This document shows, piece after piece, positions 31,503-40,439 of a stretch of DNA of 42,367 nt. Both the position numbers and the translations under genes were made by a program. The notes beneath the pieces were generated by a model. That model made no database searches, had not been told where the DNA came from, and saw nothing but the letters and a program-made list of their open reading frames with translations. Source of the DNA: JAIRMO01 sp046533115 (GTDB lineage: Bacteria; Spirochaetota; Spirochaetia; Treponematales; Breznakiellaceae); NCBI RefSeq assembly GCF_046533115.1, contig NZ_JAJQRC010000023.1:1-42367 (forward strand). Reading direction: 5' to 3'. Positions within the stretch are counted from its first letter, which is position 1. Every line of letters starts with the position of its first letter.

Positions 31503-31907
31503 ATGTTTTCGACGACGGTAAGTCCCCGGTTTGGGGATGTGGACGGCTTGGGGCATATCAACAACGTAATTCTGGCGATCTGGTTCGAATCGGCCCGGAC
31601 TCCCCTGTTCCGTATCTTTTGTCCCACCTTGAGCCTTTCCCACCAGGACTGGACCCTGATCATGGCCCACACGGACTACGATTTTCTGGACCAGCTTTTC
31701 TTTCACCATGATGTGGAAATCAGAACCTATGTGGAACGGATAGGAACCAAATCTTTTACGGTGGGCCATGAAGCCTGGCAGGAAGGGCGGTTCTGTACCA
31801 AGGGTACGGCGGTGATTGTCCACTATGATTTTATTAAGGGGGAAAGCATCCCCATTCCCGAGGACAAAAAGAAACTCCTGGCGGAACATCTGCGGCCCCC
31901 AAGATGA
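31503..31907 (+). CDS. Acyl-CoA thioesterase (4-hydroxybenzoyl-CoA thioesterase-like hotdog)
   Basis: This 134-residue hotdog-fold protein has the catalytic Asp in RFGDVDGLGHINNVILAIWF (the HxD-GHxNN pattern of YbgC/FadM-type thioesterases). It hydrolyses short or medium acyl-CoA; the substrate is not clear. I place the start at ATG 31503, 6 bases after GGAG; a longer frame from 31425 has no ribosome site and the extension is unlike the family. It lies downstream of adhE with 271 bases between, in its own unit. Confidence 0.87.
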   Translation: MFSTTVSPRFGDVDGLGHINNVILAIWFESARTPLFRIFCPTLSLSHQDWTLIMAHTDYDFLDQLFFHHDVEIRTYVERIGTKSFTVGHEAWQEGRFCTKGTAVIVHYDFIKGESIPIPEDKKKLLAEHLRPPR

Positions 31908-31952
31908 TTGGAAGACGGAGACCATACCCCGGAGCTTGCTCCTGGGTTCTTC

Positions 31953-31996
31953 ATTAACCACGAATCACCCGAAAAACACGCTCCTTTTGTTCGAAA
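31953..31996. repeat. Dispersed intergenic repeat, copy 5 (short)
   Basis: TTAACCACGAATCACCCGAA followed by AAACACG and then TTTTGTTCGAAACG: a short inverted-arm copy between the thioesterase and chromate transporter genes. The gap 31908-32070 contains nothing else. Confidence 0.65.
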
Positions 31997-32070
31997 CGTC
32001 ACCCCTATTTTTCAAGTCCTATGCCAAAGCAGCATAGTTTTCAGCGCTACTGCCCGCTGTTAACCATGCG

Positions 32071-32622
32071 TTACAAACCCAAAACTATCCCCGCGGCCCC
32101 TGCGGCCAGGATGTACCACACCGGATGCTTTTTGAAGCGATAGATAAGCAGAAACAGCAGGACAAACAGGGCCAGTTCCGGCCAGTGGATCCGGTCATAC
32201 CAGCGGGGGGCCGGACCGCTATACAGGGAAAGCCGGATAACCCCCAAGCCCGCGGCGGCGATGAGCCCGGTGGCCGCGGGACGAAGGCCCTGAAAAACCG
32301 AAGCCACCACCGGGCTATTCCTAAAGGCGGTGAGGATCCGGGCCACGATGAGGATTACGATAATCGAAGGGGTGATCAGCCCCAGGGTAGCGATCACCGC
32401 CCCGGCGATACCCGCGGCCTGAAACCCCGCATAGGTGGCCATATTCACCCCGATGGCGCCGGGGGTGGATTCGGAGATGGCGATCATATCGGCGATGGTC
32501 TCGTAACTCAGCCAGTCGTAGTGGTCCGCCAGCCGGTAGAGGAAGGGCAGGGTCGCGAGTCCGCCGCCCACGGCAAAAAGACCGATCTTGAAAAATTCCC
32601 CAAAGAGGATGAGAAAAATCAC
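32071..32622 (-). CDS. Chromate transporter, short-chain subunit 2
   Basis: This 183-residue membrane protein is a half-size ChrA-family protein: FGEFFKIGLFAVGGGLATLP (family motif) then helices through GAAGIVLGL. It starts at GTG inside the stop codon of the first half (GTGA overlap). Short-chain CHR proteins work in pairs, one with N-in and one with N-out topology, and export chromate or related oxyanions; in anaerobes the real substrate is often unknown. It is the last gene of the aspS unit. Confidence 0.9.
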   Translation of the reverse strand: MIFLILFGEFFKIGLFAVGGGLATLPFLYRLADHYDWLSYETIADMIAISESTPGAIGVNMATYAGFQAAGIAGAVIATLGLITPSIIVILIVARILTAFRNSPVVASVFQGLRPAATGLIAAAGLGVIRLSLYSGPAPRWYDRIHWPELALFVLLFLLIYRFKKHPVWYILAAGAAGIVLGL

Positions 32623-33197
32623 GGTGCCCCTTCCCCGGAATTGGAAGGTCCCGTGGCAGGGCGCTTGTTCCGGGGCCGGTAGAGCAGGAACCCCGCAAGG
32701 CCGGCGCTTATCACCATCGGTACCGGGGAGATCTTAAAAAACGCCGAAAGGCCGAAAACCACGAGGCAAAGCGCCAAAGCCTTGAAATCCTTCACCGCCC
32801 CCTTAAAGAGTTTGCGGACCGCATCCAGGATAAGCGCCCCCACCGCCACCCGGATCCCCTTGAGGGCATGCTGGACGACCTCGGATTCGGAAAAATTTTG
32901 CAGCCCCGCGGCAATGACCGTAATAATGATAAGGGAAGGAAGCACAAACCCCAGGGTGGTCACGATGCCTCCCAGGATACCCTTTTTTTTGCATCCGATA
33001 AACGTAGATACATTTACCGCGATAATCCCCGGGGTAACCTGGCCTATGGCATAATAATCCATCACCTCGTCCATGGTAGCCCAGCCCTTATGCCGCACCA
33101 GTTCCCGCTCAATCACGGGAAGCATGGCATACCCCCCGCCAAAGGTAAGACATCCCATTTTAAAGAAGGTCCACAAAAGGTCCAGATATTCTTTCAC
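32619..33197 (-). CDS. Chromate transporter, short-chain subunit 1
   Basis: This 192-residue protein is the other half-size CHR subunit, with TFFKMGCLTFGGGYAMLPVI near the N-terminus and the conserved AIGQVTPGIIAVNVSTFIG. It starts at a GTG that overlaps the aspS stop by four bases (GTGA), the same joint as that between the two halves. The three genes are therefore translated as a chain. The link to aspS seems one of convenience rather than function. Confidence 0.9.
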   Translation of the reverse strand: MKEYLDLLWTFFKMGCLTFGGGYAMLPVIERELVRHKGWATMDEVMDYYAIGQVTPGIIAVNVSTFIGCKKKGILGGIVTTLGFVLPSLIIITVIAAGLQNFSESEVVQHALKGIRVAVGALILDAVRKLFKGAVKDFKALALCLVVFGLSAFFKISPVPMVISAGLAGFLLYRPRNKRPATGPSNSGEGAP

Positions 33198-35092
33198 GGC
33201 TTTTTTTCAGGGGGCTTGACCACCGCCAGGTGGAGTTCATCCAGTTGTTTGGGATCCACCTCCCCGGGGCTGTCGTCCATGGGACTCACCGCAAAGGAAT
33301 TTTTCGGGAAGGCGATCACCTCTTTGATCGAAGTTTCCCCGGCCATGAGCATCACCAGCCGGTCCAGTCCCAGGGCGATACCTCCATGGGGGGGAGCGCC
33401 GTATTTAAACGCCCCGGTAAGGAAGCCGAACTTTTGCTCCGCCTCCTCCGGGTCAAAGCCCATAATGCTGAAGATCCGCTGCTGCAATTCCGGGTCGTGA
33501 ATACGAATGGAACCCGAAGCCTGTTCAAAACCGTTAAGGACCAGGTCGTAGAGATCCCCCTTGACCGCTCCGGGGTCCTGTTCCAGGGTGGCATGGTACT
33601 GTTCCTGGGGATAGGAGAACATATGGTGGGCCGCTTCCCAGCGGTTTTCCTCGTCATTAAATTCAAAGAGGGGAAAGTCCAGGATCCAGACAAACTCAAA
33701 ACGGCCGGGGTCCAAAAGGCCCAGGTCCCGGCCAAGCTTGGACCGTACCGCCCCCAGGGCGATGTTGGCGATCCGCCGGTCGGCATCGGCGGTGATCAGG
33801 ATCAGGTCCCCGGGCTTGGCTCCCAATCCGGAGAGGATCCTTTGGGCCAACCCGTTTTCGCCGGAACTTCCGTCTCCAAAAAACTTGGAGACCCCCCCTT
33901 CCAGAACCGGGGCCTCTTCGGTGCCCGCCACCTTCATCCAGGCCAGGCCCTTGGCCCGGTAGATCTTCGCCTGGGCCTCAAGCTCCTCGATCTGCTTCCG
34001 GGAATAGGGGCCCTTCCCCGCCTTGCCCATAAGTTCTCCGGGGACCACCAGGGCTTTAACGCCGCCGCTGTTTTGGGTGATACCCCGGGTGGCCGCGGCA
34101 GCCTTGGCCGCTTCCCCGGCAGTGAGGGCGTCCTTGAAAGCCTGGAACCCTCCCTCCGCCGTATAGGGACCAAAGTCCTGGAGGGGCATAGCAAAACGGA
34201 GATCCGGCTTATCCGTACCGTAACGTTCCAGGGCCTCCTCAAAGGTCAGCCGGGTAAAATGGGGGGGAAGTTCCCGGTTCAGGGTTTTCTTAAAGGCATA
34301 ACCCAAAAGGCCCTCGGCCGCGGCCAGGACATCCTCCCGGCTCACAAAGGACATTTCGATATCAATCTGGGTAAATTCCGGCTGCCGGTCCCCCCGGGCA
34401 TCCTCATCCCGGTAACAGCGGGCAATCTGGAAATACTTGTCAAATCCCGCCACCATGAGGATCTGTTTGTAGAGCTGGGGGGATTGGGGCAGGGCATAAA
34501 ATTTCCCCGGATAGAGCCGGGAGGGTACGAGGTAATCCCGGGCGCCCTCCGGGGTGGAGCGGATAAAAGTGGGGGTTTCAATTTCGTAAAAATCCTGAGA
34601 AGTCATCCACTCCCGAACCGCAAAACACAGCTCGCTGCGGAGCCGGATCCGCCGCTGCATGCCCCCGGATCGGAGATCCAGGTACCGGTAGGTAAGGCGG
34701 GTTTCCTCTTTGGCGTCGGATTCTTCATCAATTTGAAAAGGAAGTACCTCGGAACGGTTTAACACAAGGAGTTTTTCCGCGGCCACTTCAATTTCACCGG
34801 TGGCCATTTCAGGGTTCACCATCGAGGGGGGCCGGGGGCGGACGATCCCTTCCACGGCGATACAATACTCGTTCCGGAGTTCCCCGGCGATACGGGCCAA
34901 TTCCTTTTCCGCTCCGGTCTCCCCGGCGGCATCCACCACCACCTGGGTTATCCCATACCGGTCCCGAAGGTTAATGAAGGAAATTCCCCCGTGATCCCGT
35001 TTTCGGTGTACCCAGCCGTTGAGGATCACCTTCTTCCCTACATCGGCCTTACCCAGGGCGCCGCACGTGGTTGTACGCTTCAAGAATTCCAT
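33194..35092 (-). CDS. aspS: Aspartyl-tRNA synthetase
   Basis: This 632-residue class II synthetase charges tRNA-Asp. It has the N-terminal OB fold (VILNGWVHRKRDHGGISFIN), motif 2 (FQIARCYRDEDARGDRQPEF), the bacterial GAD insertion and motif 3 (GIALGLDRLVMLMAG). It is about 40 residues longer than E. coli AspS, partly from an Ala-rich segment in the GAD insertion and a charged C-terminal tail. I place the start at ATG 35092 (MEFLKRTTTCG); an in-frame extension to 35191 lies upstream of the promoter. A promoter ends 6 bases before this ATG and no Shine-Dalgarno sequence is present, so it is probably leaderless. Confidence 0.95.
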   Translation of the reverse strand: MEFLKRTTTCGALGKADVGKKVILNGWVHRKRDHGGISFINLRDRYGITQVVVDAAGETGAEKELARIAGELRNEYCIAVEGIVRPRPPSMVNPEMATGEIEVAAEKLLVLNRSEVLPFQIDEESDAKEETRLTYRYLDLRSGGMQRRIRLRSELCFAVREWMTSQDFYEIETPTFIRSTPEGARDYLVPSRLYPGKFYALPQSPQLYKQILMVAGFDKYFQIARCYRDEDARGDRQPEFTQIDIEMSFVSREDVLAAAEGLLGYAFKKTLNRELPPHFTRLTFEEALERYGTDKPDLRFAMPLQDFGPYTAEGGFQAFKDALTAGEAAKAAAATRGITQNSGGVKALVVPGELMGKAGKGPYSRKQIEELEAQAKIYRAKGLAWMKVAGTEEAPVLEGGVSKFFGDGSSGENGLAQRILSGLGAKPGDLILITADADRRIANIALGAVRSKLGRDLGLLDPGRFEFVWILDFPLFEFNDEENRWEAAHHMFSYPQEQYHATLEQDPGAVKGDLYDLVLNGFEQASGSIRIHDPELQQRIFSIMGFDPEEAEQKFGFLTGAFKYGAPPHGGIALGLDRLVMLMAGETSIKEVIAFPKNSFAVSPMDDSPGEVDPKQLDELHLAVVKPPEKKP

Positions 35093-35098
35093 AACGTA

Positions 35099-35127
35099 AC
35101 TATACCTGCTGGAAGGCAGCCTGACAA
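35099..35127 (-). promoter_or_regulatory. Promoter of the aspS-chromate transporter operon
   Basis: On the minus strand TTGTCA (35127-35122), 17 bases, TATAGT (35104-35099). The -10 is 6 bases from the aspS ATG. Confidence 0.7.
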
Positions 35128-35177
35128 GAACCCCTCCCTCGGTCCGGGCAATTCTCAGTTTCAACAAAGGACCGAAA

Positions 35178-35345
35178 AAACCACGAACCACACGAACTTT
35201 TCATTAAGATCATGCTTTTGTTCGTAATTAATCATCTAAACAATATCCAGTACCAAATTTCCTAACTTCTAACTCCTCCTTCCTCTTTGTTCGTGTGGTT
35301 CGTGTAGTTCGTGGTTAATTATTCCCCCCGGTTCGTGGTTACATC
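35178..35345. repeat. Dispersed intergenic repeat, copy 6 (most complete)
   Basis: Left arm AACCACGAACCACACGAAC (35179-35197), interior with TTTGTTCGTAATTAATCATC and ACCAAATTTCCTAACTTC, then TAACTCCTCC and right arm TTTGTTCGTGTGGTTCGTG plus TAGTTCGTGGTTAA; a second GGTTCGTGGTTA follows at 35331-35342. About 165 bases with inverted ends, between aspS and the kinase-like gene. It encodes nothing. Confidence 0.75.
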
Positions 35346-35369
35346 TCTTTGGTTGTACCGGCTTAGGTA

Positions 35370-36191
35370 CTAAGGCATCACACTGTATTCCTGAACCACC
35401 TGGATCTCTGACCGCACATCGGCCACCGGGGGGACTTCCCGGGCGGAAGAAACCGCCGCTTCCACCAGGGCTTGGGAACTGGCAACGCCGTACAGGGTTA
35501 CCGCGTTTTCCGAAGATGAAGATTCCAGGAAATGGATCGGTATTTCCTTTTCATAGAGAATATGATGAACCACCCGCTGCGACAGGATCAATTCCCGGAG
35601 TTTCCGGAGGTTTTGGATCTCTATTTCCTCGGAGATCAGTTTTTCCAGGAGGTTTTTGATGAGTTCCGCACATGCCGCCGGCGATAAATAACCGGTGTTC
35701 AGGGTAAGATGGTAATTGTCCGGGGATCGCCAATCAATATCAAAAAAATAACGGTGAAATCCCACACGGTTTTGATCGCTTTGCTCAATGATCTGCCGGG
35801 CCCGCCGGTCATCGCAGTGGAAATAACTCTTTACCCGCTCATTCCGTATTTCGCCGGGGGCAACCAGAAAGACTGACAAGACTCCGGGTATGTTTCTAAA
35901 GACCGCCCCGGCTCCCCGGCCGATAAAAACACAATTTCCGCTTCCGGCTTCGGCAAAGATCGCGGTTTTTAAATAATGAAGATAATCATCCCGGTCCTGG
36001 GATAGGGACGCAAAAAGGGACGGCTTCCGTTCATCGTACTTTTCAAATTTCCGATCCGCCACGCCGTAAGATTTTATCCGTTCCTCCAGGCTCAGCTTAT
36101 CCACAAAACGGTAATTCAAAAGTTTCGCCAGCTCATGGGCAGTTTCATCTCCCATGGCTGCCAATTCACGGGAAATCGTAATAATCGCCAT
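35370..36191 (-). CDS. Cytidylate-kinase-like protein with degenerate P-loop and C-terminal BON domain
   Basis: This 273-residue protein opens MAIITISRELAAMGDETAHE, the start of the cytidylate kinase-like family, whose usual P-loop is SRxxGSGGxxIA; here the Gly-rich loop is replaced by LAAMGDETA, so ATP binding may be lost. Middle residues 60-180 keep the family layout (VFIGRGAGAVFRNIPGVLSV, NERVKSYFHCDDRRARQIIE). Residues about 195-270 (VTLYGVASSQALVEAAVSSA through SEIQVVQ) look like a BON domain, a ligand or membrane-binding module. AAGGAG is 7 bases before this ATG and a good promoter lies upstream of it, so the longer frame to 36335 is rejected. Function unknown. Confidence 0.78.
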   Translation of the reverse strand: MAIITISRELAAMGDETAHELAKLLNYRFVDKLSLEERIKSYGVADRKFEKYDERKPSLFASLSQDRDDYLHYLKTAIFAEAGSGNCVFIGRGAGAVFRNIPGVLSVFLVAPGEIRNERVKSYFHCDDRRARQIIEQSDQNRVGFHRYFFDIDWRSPDNYHLTLNTGYLSPAACAELIKNLLEKLISEEIEIQNLRKLRELILSQRVVHHILYEKEIPIHFLESSSSENAVTLYGVASSQALVEAAVSSAREVPPVADVRSEIQVVQEYSVMP

Positions 36192-36245
36192 CGCAAACTC
36201 CTTTAGGGCGCCGCTAAAGCCACGTCGTTTATGCTCCCTTCTCTT

Positions 36246-36274
36246 AGCATAAAGCCAAGGATCGATCTTGTCAA
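36246..36274 (-). promoter_or_regulatory. Promoter of the kinase-like/BON gene
   Basis: On the minus strand TTGACA (36274-36269), 17 bases, TATGCT (36251-36246). Transcription starts near 36239, which excludes starts upstream of that point. Confidence 0.7.
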
Positions 36275-36341
36275 AAGGTTTTTTGGGGTGTGGCAGGTTC
36301 AGGCTAGCTGTTTGCCAATCTCCGGTGCCTGGCACGCTAAA

Positions 36342-36370
36342 TTGACGGACCCAACGATATGAAGTATATT
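36342..36370 (+). promoter_or_regulatory. Promoter of the NUDIX gene
   Basis: TTGACG (36342-36347), 17 bases, TATATT (36365-36370). It lies over an in-frame ATG at 36359 and so supports the later start at 36434. Confidence 0.7.
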
Positions 36371-36433
36371 CATCTATGGCTACGGAATGGGGGAAAGAAC
36401 GATGGTTCCCCGGATTCCGGCCAAAAGGATACT

Positions 36434-36985
36434 ATGGATACTGGTCATCTTATCTGGAAGGAACAGAGCCGGAAGCAGGTTTTTACCTGTCCGGTATTTT
36501 CGATTCATGAGACTTCCAGCCTGTCCCCGGAGGGGGAGCGTAAGGGTTTTACCGTACTGGAGGCCGCGGATTGGGCCATTGTCATTCCGGTGGTAGAAAC
36601 GGAGCAGGGAAAGGCCTTTGTCATGGTCCGGCAATGGCGTCATGGTTCCCGGGAACTGAGCCTTGAATTTCCCGGGGGCGTTGTAGAGCCGGGGGAAGAT
36701 CCCGCAGCGGCGGCAGCCAGAGAACTGGAGGAAGAAACCGCCTATGCGCCGGGAAAAATACGGAAAATCGGGGAGATGCGCCCAAATCCGGCGCTCATGT
36801 CGAACCGGGTTCACTTTTTTTTAGCCGAATCCCTGGAATACCGGAAGACCCGGCATTTAGACGAGGATGAATATATAGCGGTGGAAATTATCCCGGAGAA
36901 CGAGGCGCTCAAGGACATGGGCAGCCCCCCCTATGTGCATGCCCTCATGGCATCGGCGCTGGGCCTGTATCTGCTAAAGCGCTAA
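36434..36985 (+). CDS. NUDIX hydrolase (ADP-ribose pyrophosphatase-like)
   Basis: This 183-residue enzyme has the NUDIX box GGVVEPGEDPAAAAARELEE followed by ETAY (the REhxEE core intact; EExG reads EETA), and the upstream IPVVETEQGKAFVMVRQWRH strand typical of the ADP-sugar pyrophosphatase group. It probably splits ADP-ribose or a nucleotide sugar. AAGGAT lies 5 bases before ATG 36434; the promoter position rules out the ATG at 36359. It is divergent from the kinase-like gene and converges on the PPOX gene with 9 bases between stops. Confidence 0.9.
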   Translation: MDTGHLIWKEQSRKQVFTCPVFSIHETSSLSPEGERKGFTVLEAADWAIVIPVVETEQGKAFVMVRQWRHGSRELSLEFPGGVVEPGEDPAAAAARELEEETAYAPGKIRKIGEMRPNPALMSNRVHFFLAESLEYRKTRHLDEDEYIAVEIIPENEALKDMGSPPYVHALMASALGLYLLKR

Positions 36986-36994
36986 GGCCCCGGC

Positions 36995-37390
36995 TTACAA
37001 CCGGATCTCCTGCCTGCCCCCCTGCATATCGCTAAAAACCGCGGTTCCCTGCTCAAAATAGAAAACTTCAAATATACCGTCATCCACGGAATACATCTGC
37101 TTTATCCTGGGGAGCGCCTCCAGGATCTTTTCTTTTGCCTCCCGGGAAGTATCAAAGGCCACCACTCCGGAGATTCTGAGGGTTTGCCCCTCCGGTGAAC
37201 AGGCGCCGAGCTCCACCTTGGGGTTGGCTTTCATCTGCTTGTACATCTCCTTTTGGTTATTGGTACAAAGGTAGAGTTTACCTTTGTATTCCATCACCGC
37301 TCCCATGGGACGCAGCCTGGGTTGATCCCCCTCGGTAGTGGCAAGAAAAAAAACCTGCTGGTCCTGCAAAAATTTGATTATCTCTTCCAT
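36995..37390 (-). CDS. Pyridoxamine 5'-phosphate oxidase-like flavoprotein
   Basis: This 131-residue split-barrel protein (residues 10-90: QVFFLATTEGDQPRLRPMGA, GKLYLCTNNQKEMYKQMKAN, PKVELGAC) belongs to the PPOX-like FMN/F420/heme-binding superfamily. Short members of this type in anaerobes are usually FMN-binding proteins of unknown substrate and not true PdxH, which is longer. AGGGGAG is 8 bases before the ATG. It is transcribed toward the NUDIX gene, after the purine operon and its terminator. Confidence 0.88.
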   Translation of the reverse strand: MEEIIKFLQDQQVFFLATTEGDQPRLRPMGAVMEYKGKLYLCTNNQKEMYKQMKANPKVELGACSPEGQTLRISGVVAFDTSREAKEKILEALPRIKQMYSVDDGIFEVFYFEQGTAVFSDMQGGRQEIRL

Positions 37391-37427
37391 AAAAACGCTC
37401 CCCTTTACTATTAATTTGAGTTAATTT

Positions 37428-37454
37428 AAAAACTGAGGTTCTAAAGCAGCCTCA
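37428..37454 (-). terminator. Terminator of the purine operon
   Basis: On the minus strand TGAGG (37454-37450) pairs with CCTCA (37438-37434), followed by GTTTTT, 9 bases after the purD stop. The stem is short, so it may be leaky toward the PPOX gene. Confidence 0.55.
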
Positions 37455-37463
37455 TTTAACACC

Positions 37464-38759
37464 CTATTCACGGCCTATGTCCCGGCGGAAGGCCATGCCG
37501 TTAAAGTGCACGGCCTCTATGGCCTGGTAGGCCCGGGCATGAGCCTCATCGCCGTCGCTGCCCCAGGCGGATAGTGCCAGGACCCGGCCTCCGGCAGTAT
37601 ACAGGTCCCCTGCATCGCCGGTCGATGCCCCGGCGATAAAAAGCCGGGCCCCGGTTTTGGCGAGGACCTCCCGGTCTATGGTGATGGGGTCCCCCTTGCG
37701 GTAGGAACCGGGATAGCCCCCGGCGACCGCCACCGGCGCGTAAACCGCGCCGGGCTTCCAGCGCAGGGAAAAACTCCCCAGGCTTCCGTCAAGCATGGAA
37801 AGGCACAATTCCCCCAGATCCGATTCCAAAAGGGGAAGCACCGCCTGGGTCTCGGGATCCCCCAACCGCACATTGTACTCTAAAAGAAAACATTGATCTT
37901 CCCTGACCATGAGGCCGAAAAAGATAAACCCCCGGTAATCCATCCCTTCCTGTTCCATACCCTGGAGGGTCGGCTCCAGGATGGCCCGCCGGAAATCCTC
38001 TTGGGCGGCGGGGGAAAAATCCGGCACCGGGGCAATGGCCCCCATACCCCCCGTATTGGGTCCCTGCCCTCCCTCAAAACGGCGTTTATGATCCCGGGCG
38101 GACACAAAGGGAAGGATGGCCCCACCGGCCTTTCCCGGCGCGGAACTCACCGCGGCCAGGATCGATACTTCCCGGCCCGCAAGATAATCCTCCAGCACCA
38201 CGGTTTGCCCCGCCTCGCCCAGGGTGCTCTCCCGCATAAAGGCCTTTAGGGCGTCCTCCGCCTCACGCTGACTGAGGGCGATGATCACCCCCTTGCCCGC
38301 GGCAAGGCCGTCGGCCTTGATCACCAGGGGGGGCGGGTTATCCCGGGCAAAATGTTTTGCCCCGTAGGCTACGGCCGCGCCGTGATCCGTAAAGGTTGTG
38401 CTCCGGGCCGCCCGGACGCCGTACTTTTCCATAAAAGACTTGGCAAAGCCCTTGCTTGCCTCCAGCCGGGCGGCGTTTTTGTCGGGGCCTACGATAGTTA
38501 ACCCCGCGGCGCGAAACCGGTCCACCACCCCTGCCGCCAAAGGCGCCTCGGGGCCTACCACGGTAAGGTCTATCCCCTCCTGCCGGGCCCAGGCGGCCAG
38601 GGCAGCCTCATCGGAAACGGGAAGGTTGACGCATTTGGCTTCTCCGGCGGTACCGCCGTTTCCAGGGGCGACAAAAACCCGGTCTATCCTATCCGACTGG
38701 GCCAACTTCCAGGCAATGGCATGTTCCCTTCCCCCTGAACCGATAATCAAAACCTTCAT
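37464..38759 (-). CDS. purD: Phosphoribosylamine-glycine ligase (GAR synthetase)
   Basis: This 431-residue ATP-grasp enzyme makes glycinamide ribonucleotide from phosphoribosylamine and glycine. It begins MKVLIIGSGGREHAIAWKLA, the PurD hallmark; the ATP-grasp region includes PPLVIKADGLAAGKGVIIAL and the metal-binding LEYNVRLGDPETQAVLPLL (the family has NxRxGDPExQ). Length is normal. AAAGG precedes the ATG. It is the last gene of the purM-purN-purH-purD unit, 41 bases after purH. Confidence 0.97.
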   Translation of the reverse strand: MKVLIIGSGGREHAIAWKLAQSDRIDRVFVAPGNGGTAGEAKCVNLPVSDEAALAAWARQEGIDLTVVGPEAPLAAGVVDRFRAAGLTIVGPDKNAARLEASKGFAKSFMEKYGVRAARSTTFTDHGAAVAYGAKHFARDNPPPLVIKADGLAAGKGVIIALSQREAEDALKAFMRESTLGEAGQTVVLEDYLAGREVSILAAVSSAPGKAGGAILPFVSARDHKRRFEGGQGPNTGGMGAIAPVPDFSPAAQEDFRRAILEPTLQGMEQEGMDYRGFIFFGLMVREDQCFLLEYNVRLGDPETQAVLPLLESDLGELCLSMLDGSLGSFSLRWKPGAVYAPVAVAGGYPGSYRKGDPITIDREVLAKTGARLFIAGASTGDAGDLYTAGGRVLALSAWGSDGDEAHARAYQAIEAVHFNGMAFRRDIGRE

Positions 38760-38800
38760 ACTACCTTTCCTATAATAGCGCCAGTCGAAAGCCTTGGCCG

Positions 38801-40429
38801 CTAATGTTTAAAATGCCGGATCCCGGTAAAAACCATGGCAAGCCCCAGCTTATCGCAGGTTTCAATGGAAAGCTTGTCATTCTGGGAGCCCCCGGGTTGG
38901 ATGATGGTCTTGATCCCCGCCGCAGCCGCGGCCTCGGCCACATCCGGAAAGGGGAAAAAGGCATCCGAAGCCAGAACCCGGGCGGGGACGCCGTCGTCTT
39001 TCCCGGCTTCGGCAGCAGCGGCGATCAGCCGGGCGCTCCGTTTCAGGGCCAGCTCCGCCGCCCAAATCCGGTTGGTTTCGCCTCCCCCTATGCCCACCGC
39101 GGCCTGATTTTTTACCACCACTATGGCATTGGACTTAACATAGGCCACCGCCCGCATCCCAAAGATCATATCCTCCCTGTCCTCAGGAAGGGGGGCTGTT
39201 TTGGTAACCACCTCCCATTTTTCCAGGAGCCGGCGGTTTACGTCCTGCACCAATAAGCCGCCGTCAATGGCAGCATATTCCACCTGCTCCCGGGGAGCAG
39301 CCGGGGCGCGGATGATCCGGAGGTTTTTTTTCTTTTTGAGGATCTCCAGGGCGTCTTCCTCAAAATCCGGCGCAGCCACAATTTCCAGGAAAAGTTCCCC
39401 CAGTTTTTCCGCGGTAGCAGCGTCCACCGGAACATTGGAAGCGACAATACCCCCAAAGATGGAAACCGGATCGCAGGCATAGGTTTTTTCGTAGGCCTCC
39501 CCCAGGGTATTCCCCAGGGCTATTCCACAGGGGGTATTGTGTTTTATTGCCACACAACAGACCGGGGATTTCCCCCTGGCCGCAGCCGAAAGCTCCGGTA
39601 ACAGCCGCTCCAGGTCTTCCTCCCCCTGGGGCTTGGTATGATCCGCCCCCAGGCCAAAGGCGCACACCGCTTTCCAGGCCAGATCCAGATCCCGGATATT
39701 GTTGTAACTGAGTTCCTTGCCGTGGAGTTGTTCCATGGCCCCCAGCGCCCCCGGGCGGTCGGTGTTTAAATAAAGGGCAGCCCCCTGGTGGCCGTTTTCG
39801 CCATACCGCAGGGTTTGGGCTTTGCGGAGGGAAAGGGGCAGATACTCCGGGTATTTCTCATCCAGGAGGTACCGGGCAATGGCCCCGTCATACGCGGAGG
39901 TAAGGTCAAAGACCTTTCCCGCCAGGCGCTTGCGAAATTCCGCGCTGAGGGTTCCCGCTTTGAGGCCGGCGATAAGGTCCCCGTAATCCGCCGGGTCGGT
40001 AAGGACCAGCACATCCCGGTAATTTTTCGCCGCCGAACGGAGCATGGTGGGTCCCCCGATGTCGATGAACTCCACGGTCTCCTCCAGGGAAAGTCCGGCC
40101 TGGACCTTTTCAAAAAAAGGGTAGAGGTTCACACAGACCAAATCAATGGGAGAAATCTTCAACTTTTCCAGGGTGTCGAGGTGGGATTTTTCATTCCGCC
40201 GGGCGAGGAGTCCGGCGTGAATCGCGGGATGCAGGGTTTTTACCCGGCCGTCCAGACATTCGGGAAATCCGGTCACCGCCGCCACATCCGTAACAGGAAG
40301 CTGATGTTCCTCCAGATATTTTGCGGTTCCCCCGGTGGAAAGGAGCTCCCACCCTGATCCGGCCAAAAACGAAGCCAGCTCCAGGATACCGTCCTTGTTA
40401 AAGACGCTGATCAGTGCCCGTTGTTTCAT
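38801..40429 (-). CDS. purH: Bifunctional AICAR transformylase / IMP cyclohydrolase
   Basis: This 542-residue enzyme carries out the last two steps to IMP. The N-terminal cyclohydrolase domain has LLSTGGTAKYLEEHQLPVTD and LDGRVKTLHPAIHAGLLARR; the transformylase domain has the catalytic Lys-His in CVAIKHNTPCGIALG (usual KHxNPCG; here HNTPCG) and ASDAFFPFPD near the C-terminus. Length is slightly over the usual 510-530. GAGGGAG is 5 bases before the ATG. It follows purN by 10 bases. Confidence 0.97.
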   Translation of the reverse strand: MKQRALISVFNKDGILELASFLAGSGWELLSTGGTAKYLEEHQLPVTDVAAVTGFPECLDGRVKTLHPAIHAGLLARRNEKSHLDTLEKLKISPIDLVCVNLYPFFEKVQAGLSLEETVEFIDIGGPTMLRSAAKNYRDVLVLTDPADYGDLIAGLKAGTLSAEFRKRLAGKVFDLTSAYDGAIARYLLDEKYPEYLPLSLRKAQTLRYGENGHQGAALYLNTDRPGALGAMEQLHGKELSYNNIRDLDLAWKAVCAFGLGADHTKPQGEEDLERLLPELSAAARGKSPVCCVAIKHNTPCGIALGNTLGEAYEKTYACDPVSIFGGIVASNVPVDAATAEKLGELFLEIVAAPDFEEDALEILKKKKNLRIIRAPAAPREQVEYAAIDGGLLVQDVNRRLLEKWEVVTKTAPLPEDREDMIFGMRAVAYVKSNAIVVVKNQAAVGIGGGETNRIWAAELALKRSARLIAAAAEAGKDDGVPARVLASDAFFPFPDVAEAAAAAGIKTIIQPGGSQNDKLSIETCDKLGLAMVFTGIRHFKH

Positions 40430-40439
40430 GCATTCTCCC

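Noticed and set aside
33230..34762. 510-codon open frame antisense to aspS
   Set aside because: It has no recognisable motif and lies fully opposite a clear aspartyl-tRNA synthetase.
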